Notes under the pieces: model-generated
Told to the model about the DNA's origin: nothing
Databases searched by the model: none
What the model saw: the letters and a program-made list of their open reading frames with translations, nothing else
Made by a program: the position numbers and the translations under genes
NCBI GenBank assembly: GCA_002422725.1
Contig: DITE01000023.1
Location: forward strand, 6,741-70,740
DNA from: Bacteroidales bacterium UBA6192
Lineage (GTDB): Bacteria > Bacteroidota > Bacteroidia > Bacteroidales > F082
Length of the DNA: 64,000 nucleotides
Direction: 5' to 3'
In this document: positions 26,318 through 36,107 of the stretch, one piece after another
Position numbering within the stretch: the stretch's first letter is position 1
Layout of the letters: every line of letters starts with the position of its first letter

Positions 26318-26902
26318 ATGAATGTTCCAAGGCAAACCGGAGAAATATTTGAACTACTAAGTAAAGGACAATTCATTTGCTCAAACAGTTCTGATAGTCG
26401 TATATCCAAACTCTGCGAAATTCTTGACGACTCAGAAAACTTTGAAATCCTATACGAGTATTTCTACTCAATCAATTTCATTCTTGAAAAAGGAGACGAG
26501 TATTATAACTTTTCACGAAAAAATGAATCAAAAGCTGACTTAGAAAGAAAATTAGAAACCGCCTGCAAATGGATTGATATTGTTGACTTCTTCAAAAGCT
26601 TTGACAATTCCTTTGCATCGGGTTATTCATTTTCACCTGCAAAGATTGCAGTTGAAATAAGTGTTCAGGCAGTATTGAAAAATAAAGCTGACGGATTGAA
26701 AGGCGTTCTTAAAATGGATGATAAAACTCCTTATCAAGAAGTAGCAAATAAAATAGTTGAATTGCTTTGCAAAGACGGTTTTGCTGAAATTGAAAATGAA
26801 ATCTTGAAATCCTTTAAGGTGCTTTCATCTTTCAAATATCTTGAAGAACTCATCAACAATATTAATATTCCCGAAGAAGTTAAGCATGAGATACCTGAAT
26901 AA
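26318..26902 (+). CDS. jetB: JetB-like / MukE-like KITE subunit
   Basis: A 194-residue protein, the size expected for the KITE component (MukE/JetB, DUF4194-like). It starts with GEIFELLSKGQFICSNSSDS and ends with a winged-helix-like segment (KIVELLCKDGFAEIENEILK, then SSFKYLEELINNINIPEEV), resembling the block in JetB proteins where a reactivated wing is followed by FxYLxE(L/I)xxxI. KITE dimers bridge the kleisin and DNA in MukBEF-type complexes. It begins 7 bp after jetA, and its last 17 bp overlap the jetC start, so translation is probably coupled. The assignment rests on size, order and the C-terminal pattern. Confidence 0.72.
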   Translation: MNVPRQTGEIFELLSKGQFICSNSSDSRISKLCEILDDSENFEILYEYFYSINFILEKGDEYYNFSRKNESKADLERKLETACKWIDIVDFFKSFDNSFASGYSFSPAKIAVEISVQAVLKNKADGLKGVLKMDDKTPYQEVANKIVELLCKDGFAEIENEILKSFKVLSSFKYLEELINNINIPEEVKHEIPE

Positions 26903-29900
26903 AATCATATTTATCAATAGTGCACGAATACGCTATGCCGAAATAAATCTTAACGGCAACGTACATTTTATCGGCACTCAAGGTGTAGGAAAAAGCACAT
27001 TACTTAGAGCAATTTTGTTTTTCTATAATGCTGATACTTTGGGATTAGGAATCCCAAGGCAAAAGGCAGCATATACCGATTACTATTTTAAAGATTCTAA
27101 CGCTTACATCATTTATGAAGTGGTTCGTGATGATGGAAAGTTTTGCGTAATTTCGTATAAGTCGCAACATAAGGTTTGCTTTAGGTTTTTTGACGGAGAA
27201 TACAACAGGAGCTTCTTTGTTAGTGAAAACGGAAATGTTCCTGAAAGTTGGGAAGGTATTGCTGAACGACTTGATCAAAACAAAGCGTTCTACACCAAAA
27301 GAAAAATTGAGGAACATAAGGAATACAGAGATATTCTTTACGGAAATCATGATGGCAAAAAAACTGAATTAAAACGATATTCACTTCTTGAAAGCAAGGA
27401 CTATCAATACATCCCAAAGACAATTCAGAATGTGTTTCTCAATTCAAAAATGGAGGCGGAGTTCATCAAGCAAACAATTATCATGTCATTGGACAATGAT
27501 TTTCGTATTGACTTGAATCAGCATGCTCACCACTTAAATGGATTTGAAGTACAACTTTCTGACATAAGAAAATTCAGAACGCCAAGTGCAACTGCACAGG
27601 CAGAATCTATCTCCAAACTTTTCATTGCAATTAAGAGTTTGGAAAGAGAAAAAATTCATATTGCAAAACAGTTGGCATGGGCTTTAAATAAGAATGAGCA
27701 GGATGAACCAGAACTCACAAAGCGATTAGAGATACAGAAAGACAATGAAACTGTTTTGAAGGGTAGATTAACTAAGTTGATTAGTGCCTTCAAAGCAAAG
27801 GACGATAAAATAAAAGGTGACATCAGAGTTCAGGATGAAAATCTGAAAACGGCCAAGCGGCTCACAGAAGATTATCTGAAGAAGAACATTAACCTGATTA
27901 TTTCAAGAGTAGAAAAGAAAACTACACATGAGGGAGAACAGAAAAAGTTGCTTGACGAAAAGGAACTACTTACGACTCAGTTCAAAGAATTAGCATTAAA
28001 GTTTCAAGCACTGCTTAACCAGTTGGAAAACCAACTGAAAGAATTTCTTAATACGAAGCAAGCTGAGAAAAATAGCATCAATTCTGACTTTTTCAATTAT
28101 CAAACTGAAACTAGAAAGAGTTATGATAAGCAAATAACAGACTTGCGAACCGAATATAAAAAAGAAATAAAGAACGCAAGAGATGTTTGGGAGCAGAAAA
28201 AGAATGATACCAAAAAATTAGAACTTGAAAGAGAAGGAATAAAACACAAGAGGTTCTTTGAAGATGAAATTAAAAAACTTGATTCTGAAATAAAGAAATG
28301 CGGTGATGCAGTGAAAGACCTGACATTACAAAATGAAAATTCAAAAAGAGAAATTGAAACGATTCTAAAGAATTGGGAGCTTGATGAAAAGGAATTGCAG
28401 AAAACCTTTGAGAGAGATAATGAAAAGATAGACGGACAAATTACTGAAGCAACCAATAAGATTTCAGAAATTGAAACCTACATTGAAAACAGCAAGAGTT
28501 CTTTGTATGGTTGGCTTACTGAACAGTATCCAGGATGGGAGAAAACAATTGGAAAAGTCATTAAGGAAGACGAAAGTGTTTTATTTAACACTTATCTTTC
28601 TCCCAAACTCACAAGTAAGACCAACAATTTTTACGGAATTGAAATTGACTTGAATGAGATAAACAAAACTGTCAAAACCGTTGAAGATTACGAAAGAGAG
28701 AAAGAAGAACTGATAACGAAGATTAATGGAATCAGAAGAAATATTTCCGAACTAACAGATAAACTTGAAAAGGATAATGACAACCTAAAAAGAAAGTATC
28801 AACCCAAAATCAGAGAGAAGAAAGATTCCATTAAGGAAAACGAATACTATATTGGGCAAAACCAAACTAAGAAGGATGAATCAACTGTTGAGCGAAATGA
28901 ACTTACAGCGAATGCAGAAACGAAAAAGAAACTTCAACTTGAAAAATCCGAATTAGCAATTGGAGAAGCAACTACAGCAGAATTGCACGCAAAGGATGAA
29001 GTGGACAGAGTTGAAAGTGAGTTGACAAAATCAATTAAGGGAAAAGAAGCTGAAAGAGACAAAAAGATTAAAACCGAAGGTGAAAAAGTAAACCAACTCT
29101 TAATTAATGTTGAAGCAGAAATAAAAGTTGAACAGCAAAGCAACAAGAATAGAAAAGATAAAATCAATTCTCAAAAGCAAATGGAGTTTTCTCAAAAAGG
29201 AGGAGATACGGAACGACTCACAGAGATTGATAAAAAGTTGGAAAGCGTTAATGCAGAACTTCTGTTCGTAGAAGAAAACCGAGATACTGTTTCTGATTAC
29301 AAAAAGGATAAGAGAGACTATTTTGATAAGGTTGACGAATTCAAAAACGAGAAGCAAAAATTAGAAAAGCAATTAGACCAAGAGGAAAAGAAACATAAAC
29401 TACAAAAAATAAATATTGACAAGGATTTAGGAATAGTTCAGGATTTGATAAAACAGTTGCATAAGGAATTGGATTTAGTTAAAGAAGACAATGAAGCATT
29501 TAACAATTTCAAAGAACTTACATTCTTCAAGACTATTCAAGAGTATTTCTCAAATCCGACTGATGAAAACGAAACAGATAAACGAGCAAAGGTTTTAATT
29601 GACGAGGTTAATGATTTGGAAAATCAGAAACTGAGAACAAGAAAAGATGATTTAAGAGCCACTACGACTGACTTCTTGGGAAAGTTTAATGAAGACAATG
29701 TTTTCAAATTCAAAAAGCAACTGACAGACGACAAGTCATTTCTTGATTTTGCGTTGATGCTTTCAGATTTTGTTGAGGAAAAGAAAATTGACAGGATTGA
29801 GAAAGAAGTCAACGAACGATTTGCCTTGATAGTTTCAACCATTGCGACACAGACCAGCAGTTTAGTTTCTAATTCAGGAGAGATTCAAAAAATAATTGGA

Positions 29901-30545
29901 AAAATCAATTATGATTTTGATAAAAAGAATTTTGCAGGTGTAATCAGAAAGATTGAATTAAAGGTTGAAGATAGCAAGAATGAAATTGTTCAGTTGCTAA
30001 TCATGATTAAAAAATACAATGATGAGAACGTAATGGAGCTGGGAGAAGCAAATTTGTTTTCAGGAGAAAACCAGGAGAAGAAAAACAAAGATGCAGTTGA
30101 CTTACTGAAACAGTTTGCAAAGAAAATCAGTGAGTTGAAACGAGATTTTATTTCGCTAACGGATTCCTTTGAATTGAAGTTCAGAATAATTGAAAACGAT
30201 AATGATTCAGGTTGGGTCGAGAAACTTTCAAATGTTGGTTCTGATGGAACCGATGTTTTGGTAAAAGCAATGTTGAATATCATGCTACTGAATGTGTTCA
30301 AAGAAGGAGCATCAAAAAAGTTCAGGGATTTTCAATTACATTGCATGATGGATGAAATTGGTAAATTGCACCCAAGCAATGTGAGAGGCATTTTACAATT
30401 TGCCAAAGACAGAAACATTCGCTTGATTAGCGGTTCTCCAATTGAAAACGATGCACTTGCATTTGACCACATTTACAAATTGAGCAAGGACGAGCAAAGC
30501 ATTACAAGAGTTAAACGAATCCTTAGTCAATATTCTTCGGAATGA
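26886..30545 (+). CDS. jetC: JetC-like SMC/MukB-type ATPase
   Basis: A 1219-residue protein with split ATPase head and long coiled coils. The N-terminal head has Walker A GTQGVGKS (30-37) in HFIGTQGVGKSTLLRAILFF. Residues about 240-1040 are heptad-rich Lys/Glu coiled coil with a possible hinge around 540-610 (LYGWLTEQYPGWEKTIGKVI). The C-terminal head has a signature-like segment GSDGTDVLVKAMLNIML and Walker B with the catalytic acidic pair in LHCMMDEIGKLHPSN (Asp1156, Glu1157), followed by IRLISGSP. In Wadjet, JetC uses ATP to extrude DNA loops and detect small circular DNA. An earlier in-frame TTG (26841) exists, but ATG 26886 gives the expected MRYLNKIIFINSARI start. The gene is very AT-rich (18 of 60 bases G/C in the line from 28201). 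Confidence 0.9.
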   Translation: MRYLNKIIFINSARIRYAEINLNGNVHFIGTQGVGKSTLLRAILFFYNADTLGLGIPRQKAAYTDYYFKDSNAYIIYEVVRDDGKFCVISYKSQHKVCFRFFDGEYNRSFFVSENGNVPESWEGIAERLDQNKAFYTKRKIEEHKEYRDILYGNHDGKKTELKRYSLLESKDYQYIPKTIQNVFLNSKMEAEFIKQTIIMSLDNDFRIDLNQHAHHLNGFEVQLSDIRKFRTPSATAQAESISKLFIAIKSLEREKIHIAKQLAWALNKNEQDEPELTKRLEIQKDNETVLKGRLTKLISAFKAKDDKIKGDIRVQDENLKTAKRLTEDYLKKNINLIISRVEKKTTHEGEQKKLLDEKELLTTQFKELALKFQALLNQLENQLKEFLNTKQAEKNSINSDFFNYQTETRKSYDKQITDLRTEYKKEIKNARDVWEQKKNDTKKLELEREGIKHKRFFEDEIKKLDSEIKKCGDAVKDLTLQNENSKREIETILKNWELDEKELQKTFERDNEKIDGQITEATNKISEIETYIENSKSSLYGWLTEQYPGWEKTIGKVIKEDESVLFNTYLSPKLTSKTNNFYGIEIDLNEINKTVKTVEDYEREKEELITKINGIRRNISELTDKLEKDNDNLKRKYQPKIREKKDSIKENEYYIGQNQTKKDESTVERNELTANAETKKKLQLEKSELAIGEATTAELHAKDEVDRVESELTKSIKGKEAERDKKIKTEGEKVNQLLINVEAEIKVEQQSNKNRKDKINSQKQMEFSQKGGDTERLTEIDKKLESVNAELLFVEENRDTVSDYKKDKRDYFDKVDEFKNEKQKLEKQLDQEEKKHKLQKINIDKDLGIVQDLIKQLHKELDLVKEDNEAFNNFKELTFFKTIQEYFSNPTDENETDKRAKVLIDEVNDLENQKLRTRKDDLRATTTDFLGKFNEDNVFKFKKQLTDDKSFLDFALMLSDFVEEKKIDRIEKEVNERFALIVSTIATQTSSLVSNSGEIQKIIGKINYDFDKKNFAGVIRKIELKVEDSKNEIVQLLIMIKKYNDENVMELGEANLFSGENQEKKNKDAVDLLKQFAKKISELKRDFISLTDSFELKFRIIENDNDSGWVEKLSNVGSDGTDVLVKAMLNIMLLNVFKEGASKKFRDFQLHCMMDEIGKLHPSNVRGILQFAKDRNIRLISGSPIENDALAFDHIYKLSKDEQSITRVKRILSQYSSE

Positions 30546-31390
30546 AATTTCCAGTATCAATAGCAGAAAAACTTATTGCAATGCAAAATGGAGAAAAAAT
30601 TCCATTAAGCAAAGTGAAACATTCTATTGTTGAAGCAATGATTGGGAACGGAATTTTGAAAAAACAAATTCTTGGAAGAAGTAAGGCATTGGTTTATCTC
30701 ACAGACAGAAACAAACTTGTTGCATACCTGAACAATCATTTAGGCATTGAAAGTTTGGAAAACTATGTTGAAGGATTGAAACGAGAAGATCTATCCCGTG
30801 GAGAAGCGATTGACATTTCTTCAAACTCAAAAGTAAAAAGCATCCGAACCTTTAAAGGTTTTTTGGTGAACTGCTTTCAACCAGTAGAATGCAAATTGAT
30901 CGGAACACTTTTGACCATTCAACCGCAAGAAGGAACATTCACTTTCATTTACGACTTTGAAAACTTCTTCCCTTCTGTCGACATCACAATTGTTGGAATA
31001 GAAAACCCTTCAAACTTCAGACACATTCAAAAGCAGAGAAAATTATTTAGCGACATTCGACCGCTTTTTGTTTCAAGGTATCCGCAGAATAAAGACTTAG
31101 TTAAGTGGTTACAGTCAATTCCCAACAATTATTTACACTTTGGCGACTTTGACTTTGCTGGGCTTAATATCTATTTTAACGAGTACAAGAAACACTTGAA
31201 AGGAAAAGCAACATTCTTTCTTCCGCCAAACATAGAACAGTTACTTTCATCAAAAGGTAACAGAGACAATTACAACAAACAATCAATTCTTTTTGATAAG
31301 AATGAAGTCAAAGAAGAGAATATTCTGAAATTGTTGAAGTTGATTGAGAAATACAAAAAAGGTTTGGAACAAGAAATATTTGCAAAATAA
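30542..31390 (+). CDS. jetD: JetD-like TOPRIM nuclease subunit
   Basis: A 282-residue protein overlapping jetC by 4 bp. The N-terminal about 70 residues are winged-helix-like. The C-terminal TOPRIM domain has the acidic residues of JetD/topoisomerase VI-type enzymes: Glu in ITIVGIENPSNF and the Asp pair in LHFGDFDFAGLNIYF. LPPNIEQLLSSKGNRDNYN and the terminal KGLEQEIF also match the JetD/DUF2220 pattern. JetD cleaves plasmid DNA once the SMC complex has trapped it. At 282 residues it is shorter than commonly described JetD proteins (roughly 350-400), mostly in the N-terminal half, suggesting a compact variant. The assignment as the nuclease of this operon is firm; the Wadjet subtype is not determined. 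Confidence 0.85.
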   Translation: MKFPVSIAEKLIAMQNGEKIPLSKVKHSIVEAMIGNGILKKQILGRSKALVYLTDRNKLVAYLNNHLGIESLENYVEGLKREDLSRGEAIDISSNSKVKSIRTFKGFLVNCFQPVECKLIGTLLTIQPQEGTFTFIYDFENFFPSVDITIVGIENPSNFRHIQKQRKLFSDIRPLFVSRYPQNKDLVKWLQSIPNNYLHFGDFDFAGLNIYFNEYKKHLKGKATFFLPPNIEQLLSSKGNRDNYNKQSILFDKNEVKEENILKLLKLIEKYKKGLEQEIFAK

Positions 31391-31466
31391 AAAGCAAGCG
31401 GGGATATCGGCAGTAAGCTTCACCCCGAAATATAGAACATAATTTAAACACCCATTACCTATCCCC

Positions 31467-32522
31467 ATGAAATTTCAATCCAGCTTTAAAAAAGGCTTTG
31501 CCAGCGACAACTGGTCCGGGGTTTCGCCCGAGGTGATGACAGCCCTCTCTGCCATTAATTTCGGCCACCATCCTGCTTATGGTGAGAACGATCCCCTGTT
31601 GGAACAAGCCAGGCAAGCCTTCAAAAAGGAGTTTGGCCCCAAGGCTGAAGTTTTTTTTGTGTACAATGGCACGGCTGCCAATGTGTTGTCGGTGCAGCAA
31701 CTCCTGCTGTCGTGGCAGGCAGTCGTTACGCCCCATTCGGCTCACCTGAACGAAGATGAGGCAGGAGCACCAGAAAAGTTCACGGGCGGGAAGTTGCTGA
31801 CTGTCCCATGTGAAGATGGAAAACTGCGTCCGGAGCAGGTTAAACCCTTTCTCAACAGCATTGGCTTTCAACATCATGTGCAGCCAAGCCTGATCAGCAT
31901 TTCGCAGGCCACAGAGCTTGGCACCTTGTATCAGCTGTCGGAAATAAAAGCCCTGGCCGATTTTGCCCATGCCAACAATATGTACCTGCACATGGACGGT
32001 GCCCGTATTGCCAATGCGGCTGTTGCTCTGGGATGTAGTTTTGCCGAAATGGTAACCGACACCGGTGTGGATGTGTTGTCGTTTGGCGGAACCAAGAACG
32101 GGCTTATGTTTGGCGAAGCAGTGGTATTTCTAAATCCATCACTGGCCGAAGGTTTTGTTTACAGCCGGAAGCAGGGGATGCAGCTGGCCAGCAAGATGCG
32201 TTTTATCCTGGTTCAGTTCCTCACCTATCTCGAAAACGAACTGTGGAAACACAATGCGTCAAATGCCAACAAAATGGCCAAATTGCTTGGTCAACAACTT
32301 TCGAAGATTGATGGCATTCAACTTAGCCGGCCGGTGCAAGCCAATGGGGTGTTTGCCATTATCCCGGCAGAGCTGATCCCAAAACTGCAGCAGGAATATT
32401 TCTTCCATGTGTGGGACGAGAGCAGGAACGAAGTCAGGCTGATGTGCTCGTTCGATACCACCGAAGAAGATGTGGCGGGCTTTGTGACGATCGCTGAACA
32501 GCTGATGAAGGGTGAAAATTAA
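31467..32522 (+). CDS. ltaE: Low-specificity L-threonine aldolase / beta-eliminating lyase family
   Basis: A 351-residue fold-type I PLP enzyme. FASDNWSGVSPEV and PAYGENDPLLEQAR match the start of threonine aldolases, HMDGARIANA provides the cofactor-binding Asp and Arg, and SFGGTKNGLMFGEA carries the Schiff-base lysine (about residue 210). The enzyme splits L-threonine or L-allo-threonine into glycine and acetaldehyde; related lyases act on other beta-hydroxy amino acids. It marks the return to the GC-richer core after the AT-rich jet operon, 76 bp downstream of jetD. It probably has its own promoter, though no clear TAnnTTTG is seen. Confidence 0.9.
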   Translation: MKFQSSFKKGFASDNWSGVSPEVMTALSAINFGHHPAYGENDPLLEQARQAFKKEFGPKAEVFFVYNGTAANVLSVQQLLLSWQAVVTPHSAHLNEDEAGAPEKFTGGKLLTVPCEDGKLRPEQVKPFLNSIGFQHHVQPSLISISQATELGTLYQLSEIKALADFAHANNMYLHMDGARIANAAVALGCSFAEMVTDTGVDVLSFGGTKNGLMFGEAVVFLNPSLAEGFVYSRKQGMQLASKMRFILVQFLTYLENELWKHNASNANKMAKLLGQQLSKIDGIQLSRPVQANGVFAIIPAELIPKLQQEYFFHVWDESRNEVRLMCSFDTTEEDVAGFVTIAEQLMKGEN

Positions 32523-32616
32523 TCTTTTCACAGCCATTTTCTGTATTACTCGATTTCATGCTTCACCCGATTTTAGGGGTTAAGTTGTCCGGAAAGGGGT
32601 GTAATTTATATTCCTC

Positions 32617-32648
32617 TTTGTTTAAATGTCGCTTTTACGCTAAATTTG
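32617..32648 (+). promoter_or_regulatory. Promoter of icmF (TTTG / TAAATTTG)
   Basis: TTTG at 32617-32620 and TAAATTTG at 32641-32648 are separated by 20 bp, a good match to the Bacteroidota promoter. The ATG is 28 bp further on. Confidence 0.65.
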
Positions 32649-32676
32649 TCCACCTATTCTAACATAACCAACGGCT

Positions 32677-35600
32677 ATGATTAATCCGATTGAGACTTAT
32701 ACCTTGAAGAACCATGTTCGTATTGTTACAGCGGCTTCGCTCTATGATGGCCACGATGCAGCCATCAATGTGATGAGGCGCATCATTCAGGCCAGCGGGG
32801 CCGAGGTTATCCACCTTGGGCACAACCGCTCGGTTGGCGAAATTGTGAACACGGCCATACAGGAAGACGTTCAGGCAATCGCTATAACCTCCTATCAGGG
32901 GGGTCATCTGGAGTATTTTAAATACATGCACGACCTGCTTCAGGACGCGGGCTGTGGCCACATCCGGATTTTCGGTGGAGGCGGGGGTGTTATACTTCCC
33001 GATGAAATTGAGGAACTGCAGCAGTATGGCATTGCCCGTATCTATTCGCCCGACGATGGTCGTGCCATGGGTTTGCAGGGCATGATCAATGAGTTGCTAA
33101 TGATGTCGGATTTCCCCACAGGAAAAGGCATCAAACCCGATATGGATGCCATCCGAAACAAAGATTATCATGCCATTGCCAGGCTGATTTCAGCCGCTGA
33201 GAACCATCCGGAAGAAGTCAGAAGTTTTATTGACAAGCTTGCCGCCGAAACAAAGAAAAAAGCACCTGTACTGGGTATCACAGGCACAGGAGGATCAGGG
33301 AAATCGAGTATGGTAGACGAAATTGTGAGAAGGTTTTTACAGGATCAGCCTGACAAAACCATTGGCATCGTTTCCGTTGACCCCTCGAAACGCCGCACAG
33401 GCGGAGCATTATTGGGCGATCGCATCCGCATGAATGCCATCGACAATCCAAGGGTGTTTATGCGCTCGCTGGCAACCAGGCAATCGAACCTGGCCATGTC
33501 AAAATATGTGAAAGATGCCGAAATGATACTACAGGCGGCCGGATTCGACCTGGTTATTCTGGAAACCTCCGGTATCGGGCAGAGCGACACCGAAATTATT
33601 GATCACAGCGATTTGTCGCTTTATGTGATGACTCCTGAGTATGGAGCTGCCACACAACTCGAAAAGATTGACATGCTTGATTTTGCCGATTTGATAGCCC
33701 TCAATAAATTTGACAAGCGTGGTGCTATGGATGCTCTGCGCGATGTGAAAAAACAATATCAGCGCAACCACAAGCTATTCGATCGTAATCCCGATGATAT
33801 GCCTGTGTTTGGCACGATTGCCTCACAATTTAACGACCCGGGTGTCAACCAGTTATACATCGGTATTATTGATAAAATCAAAGAAAAAACCGGACACATC
33901 TTCGAATCAACTATGCAAAAGCCTGAGGAGATGTCGGAGAAGATATTTATTATTCCACCAAAACGAGTCAGGTACCTTTCGGAGATTTCGGAAACGGTGC
34001 GCAACTACAACGCCTGGGCTATGGCACAAAGCCGCACTGCCCACCGCCTGCAAAGTTTAAAAGAAAGCCTCTCCATTATCGAAGGATCGGGACTACCCGC
34101 CGACAACACGAGCATGCTGGAACTCATTCAGCAGGAAAATCAGAAACTTGACCCGCAAACAGTGAAAATTATCGAAGGATGGTATAAGAAGAAGAAAAAC
34201 TATCAGGATGAGTTTTACGTTTTTAAGGTCAGAGACAAGGAAATCAAGGTGAGCACTCACAGCAAAAGCTTGTCGCATCTCAATATTCCCAAAGTATCGC
34301 TTCCACCTTTCAAATCCTGGGGCGAGATTGTCCGCTGGTCGCTCAGAGAAAATGTTCCGGGCGAATTCCCCTATGCTGCCGGAGTGTTCCCTTTCAAACG
34401 CGAAGAGGAAGACCCCACCCGTATGTTTGCTGGCGAAGGTGGTCCCGAACGAACCAACAGGCGCTTTCACTATGTGTCGCTTGGCATGCCTGCACGAAGA
34501 CTATCGACAGCCTTCGATTCGGTAACTCTATACGGCGAAGACCCGGATCGCCGACCCGATATCTATGGTAAAATTGGCAATGCCGGGGTGTCAATCGCCT
34601 GCCTCGATGATGCTAAAAAGCTGTACTCAGGCTTTAACCTCGCCGACCCAAAAACAAGTGTGAGCATGACCATCAACGGGCCTGCTCCTACCCTGGTCGG
34701 GTTTTTCCTCAATGCAGCCATCGACCAGCAATGCGAACTATACATTAAGCAAAACGGTCTCGAAAAGGAAGTGAACGCTTTGATTGAGGCGATTTATGTT
34801 CAGAAAGGCAGTAAACGACCTGCTTATCAGGGCAAGCTGCCCGAAGGCAACGATGGCCTCGGTTTATTCCTGCTGGGTGTTACAGGCGATATGGTGTTGC
34901 CAAAAGAGGTTTATGAGCGCATCAAAACCGATACCATCTGCAGGGTAAGGGGCACTGTGCAAGCTGACATACTGAAGGAAGATCAGGCACAGAATACCTG
35001 CATTTTCTCCACCGACTTCTCCCTCAAACTGATGGGCGATGTTCAGGAGTACTTTATCAAAAACAATGTCCAGAACTTTTATTCCGTATCCATCTCGGGT
35101 TACCATATTGCCGAAGCCGGTGCCAACCCGATTACACAGCTTGCCTTCACCCTGGCCAATGGCTTTACCTATGTTGAGTATTACCTCTCGCGGGGCATGA
35201 ATATCAACGATTTTGCACCCAACCTTTCCTTTTTCTTCTCCAATGGCATCGATCCCGAATTTGCCGTTATCGGCAGGGTGGCCAGGCTGATCTGGGCCAA
35301 GGCCATGAAAAACAAATACGGAGCCAACGATAGGGCGCAGAAACTTAAATATCATATCCAAACCTCCGGGCGGTCGCTTCATGCCCAGGAAATTGATTTT
35401 AACGATATCCGGACAACGCTGCAGGCCCTCTATGCCATTTATGATAACTGTAACTCCCTGCACACCAATGCTTACGATGAGGCTATCACAACCCCCACAG
35501 AAGAATCGGTGCGCCGGGCCATGGCCATTCAAATGATTATCAACCACGAGCTGGGGATGGCCAAAAACCAAAACCCATTGCAAGGTTCATTCATCATCGA

Positions 35601-36048
35601 GGAGCTAACCGATTTGGTTGAAGAAGCCGTGATGGCCGAATTTGACCGTATCACCGAAAGGGGAGGAGTATTGGGAGCTATGGAAACCATGTATCAGCGC
35701 GGTAAGATACAGGAAGAATCCCTGTATTACGAAAACCTGAAACATTCCGGTGAGCTGCCAATCATGGGGGTGAACACTTTCTTGTCGAGCAAAGGTTCAC
35801 CAACAGTGACTCCCGGTGAGGTGATCAGGGCCACTCCGGAAGAAAAAGAATATCAGATACACATGCTGGCACAGTTGCACAAAACCTGGCATGAAAATGT
35901 TCCGGGTGATATGTTAAAACTACAACAAGCCGCCATCCACAACCAAAATGTGTTCGAGTTCCTGATGGAAGCGGTCAAACATGCTTCGCTGGGCCAGATA
36001 ACCAGAGCCTTGTTTGAAGTTGGTGGGCAATACAGACGGAATATGTGA
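32677..36048 (+). CDS. icmF: Fused acyl-CoA mutase with B12 and G-protein chaperone domains (IcmF)
   Basis: An 1123-residue protein with the IcmF order. First comes an N-terminal cobalamin-binding domain (about 15-145) whose DGHDAAINVMRR holds the cobalt-ligating His. Next is a MeaB-like G3E GTPase domain (about 190-430) with P-loop GTGGSGKS, the switch SVDPSKRRTGGALLGDR and the base motif ALNKFDKRG. A linker follows, then a methylmalonyl-CoA-mutase-type barrel (about 540-1120; FPYAAGVFPFKR, SVSISGYHIAEAGANP). It interconverts isobutyryl-CoA and butyryl-CoA, or related branched/linear acyl-CoA pairs, with built-in GTP-dependent cofactor loading. Substrate preference cannot be fixed from reading alone. 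It has its own strong promoter and stands alone. Confidence 0.95.
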   Translation: MINPIETYTLKNHVRIVTAASLYDGHDAAINVMRRIIQASGAEVIHLGHNRSVGEIVNTAIQEDVQAIAITSYQGGHLEYFKYMHDLLQDAGCGHIRIFGGGGGVILPDEIEELQQYGIARIYSPDDGRAMGLQGMINELLMMSDFPTGKGIKPDMDAIRNKDYHAIARLISAAENHPEEVRSFIDKLAAETKKKAPVLGITGTGGSGKSSMVDEIVRRFLQDQPDKTIGIVSVDPSKRRTGGALLGDRIRMNAIDNPRVFMRSLATRQSNLAMSKYVKDAEMILQAAGFDLVILETSGIGQSDTEIIDHSDLSLYVMTPEYGAATQLEKIDMLDFADLIALNKFDKRGAMDALRDVKKQYQRNHKLFDRNPDDMPVFGTIASQFNDPGVNQLYIGIIDKIKEKTGHIFESTMQKPEEMSEKIFIIPPKRVRYLSEISETVRNYNAWAMAQSRTAHRLQSLKESLSIIEGSGLPADNTSMLELIQQENQKLDPQTVKIIEGWYKKKKNYQDEFYVFKVRDKEIKVSTHSKSLSHLNIPKVSLPPFKSWGEIVRWSLRENVPGEFPYAAGVFPFKREEEDPTRMFAGEGGPERTNRRFHYVSLGMPARRLSTAFDSVTLYGEDPDRRPDIYGKIGNAGVSIACLDDAKKLYSGFNLADPKTSVSMTINGPAPTLVGFFLNAAIDQQCELYIKQNGLEKEVNALIEAIYVQKGSKRPAYQGKLPEGNDGLGLFLLGVTGDMVLPKEVYERIKTDTICRVRGTVQADILKEDQAQNTCIFSTDFSLKLMGDVQEYFIKNNVQNFYSVSISGYHIAEAGANPITQLAFTLANGFTYVEYYLSRGMNINDFAPNLSFFFSNGIDPEFAVIGRVARLIWAKAMKNKYGANDRAQKLKYHIQTSGRSLHAQEIDFNDIRTTLQALYAIYDNCNSLHTNAYDEAITTPTEESVRRAMAIQMIINHELGMAKNQNPLQGSFIIEELTDLVEEAVMAEFDRITERGGVLGAMETMYQRGKIQEESLYYENLKHSGELPIMGVNTFLSSKGSPTVTPGEVIRATPEEKEYQIHMLAQLHKTWHENVPGDMLKLQQAAIHNQNVFEFLMEAVKHASLGQITRALFEVGGQYRRNM

Positions 36049-36078
36049 TGTAGTGCGGCCAATTCAATACGGATAACT

Positions 36079-36107
36079 CCCGCTGCCGCGCGATGGGAAT
36101 CGAGCGG
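36079..36107. repeat. Degenerate end of element A
   Basis: CCGCTGCCGCGCGA followed by TGGGAATCGAGCGGC resembles one terminal palindrome of element A (identical over the first 14 bases), with several mismatches in the second arm. It lies 30 bp after icmF and has no gene attached, so it is a solitary decayed copy. Confidence 0.55.

Noticed and set aside
34864..35583. 239-residue minus-strand frame opposite icmF
   Set aside because: Shadow frame inside a conserved mutase domain; no independent signals.
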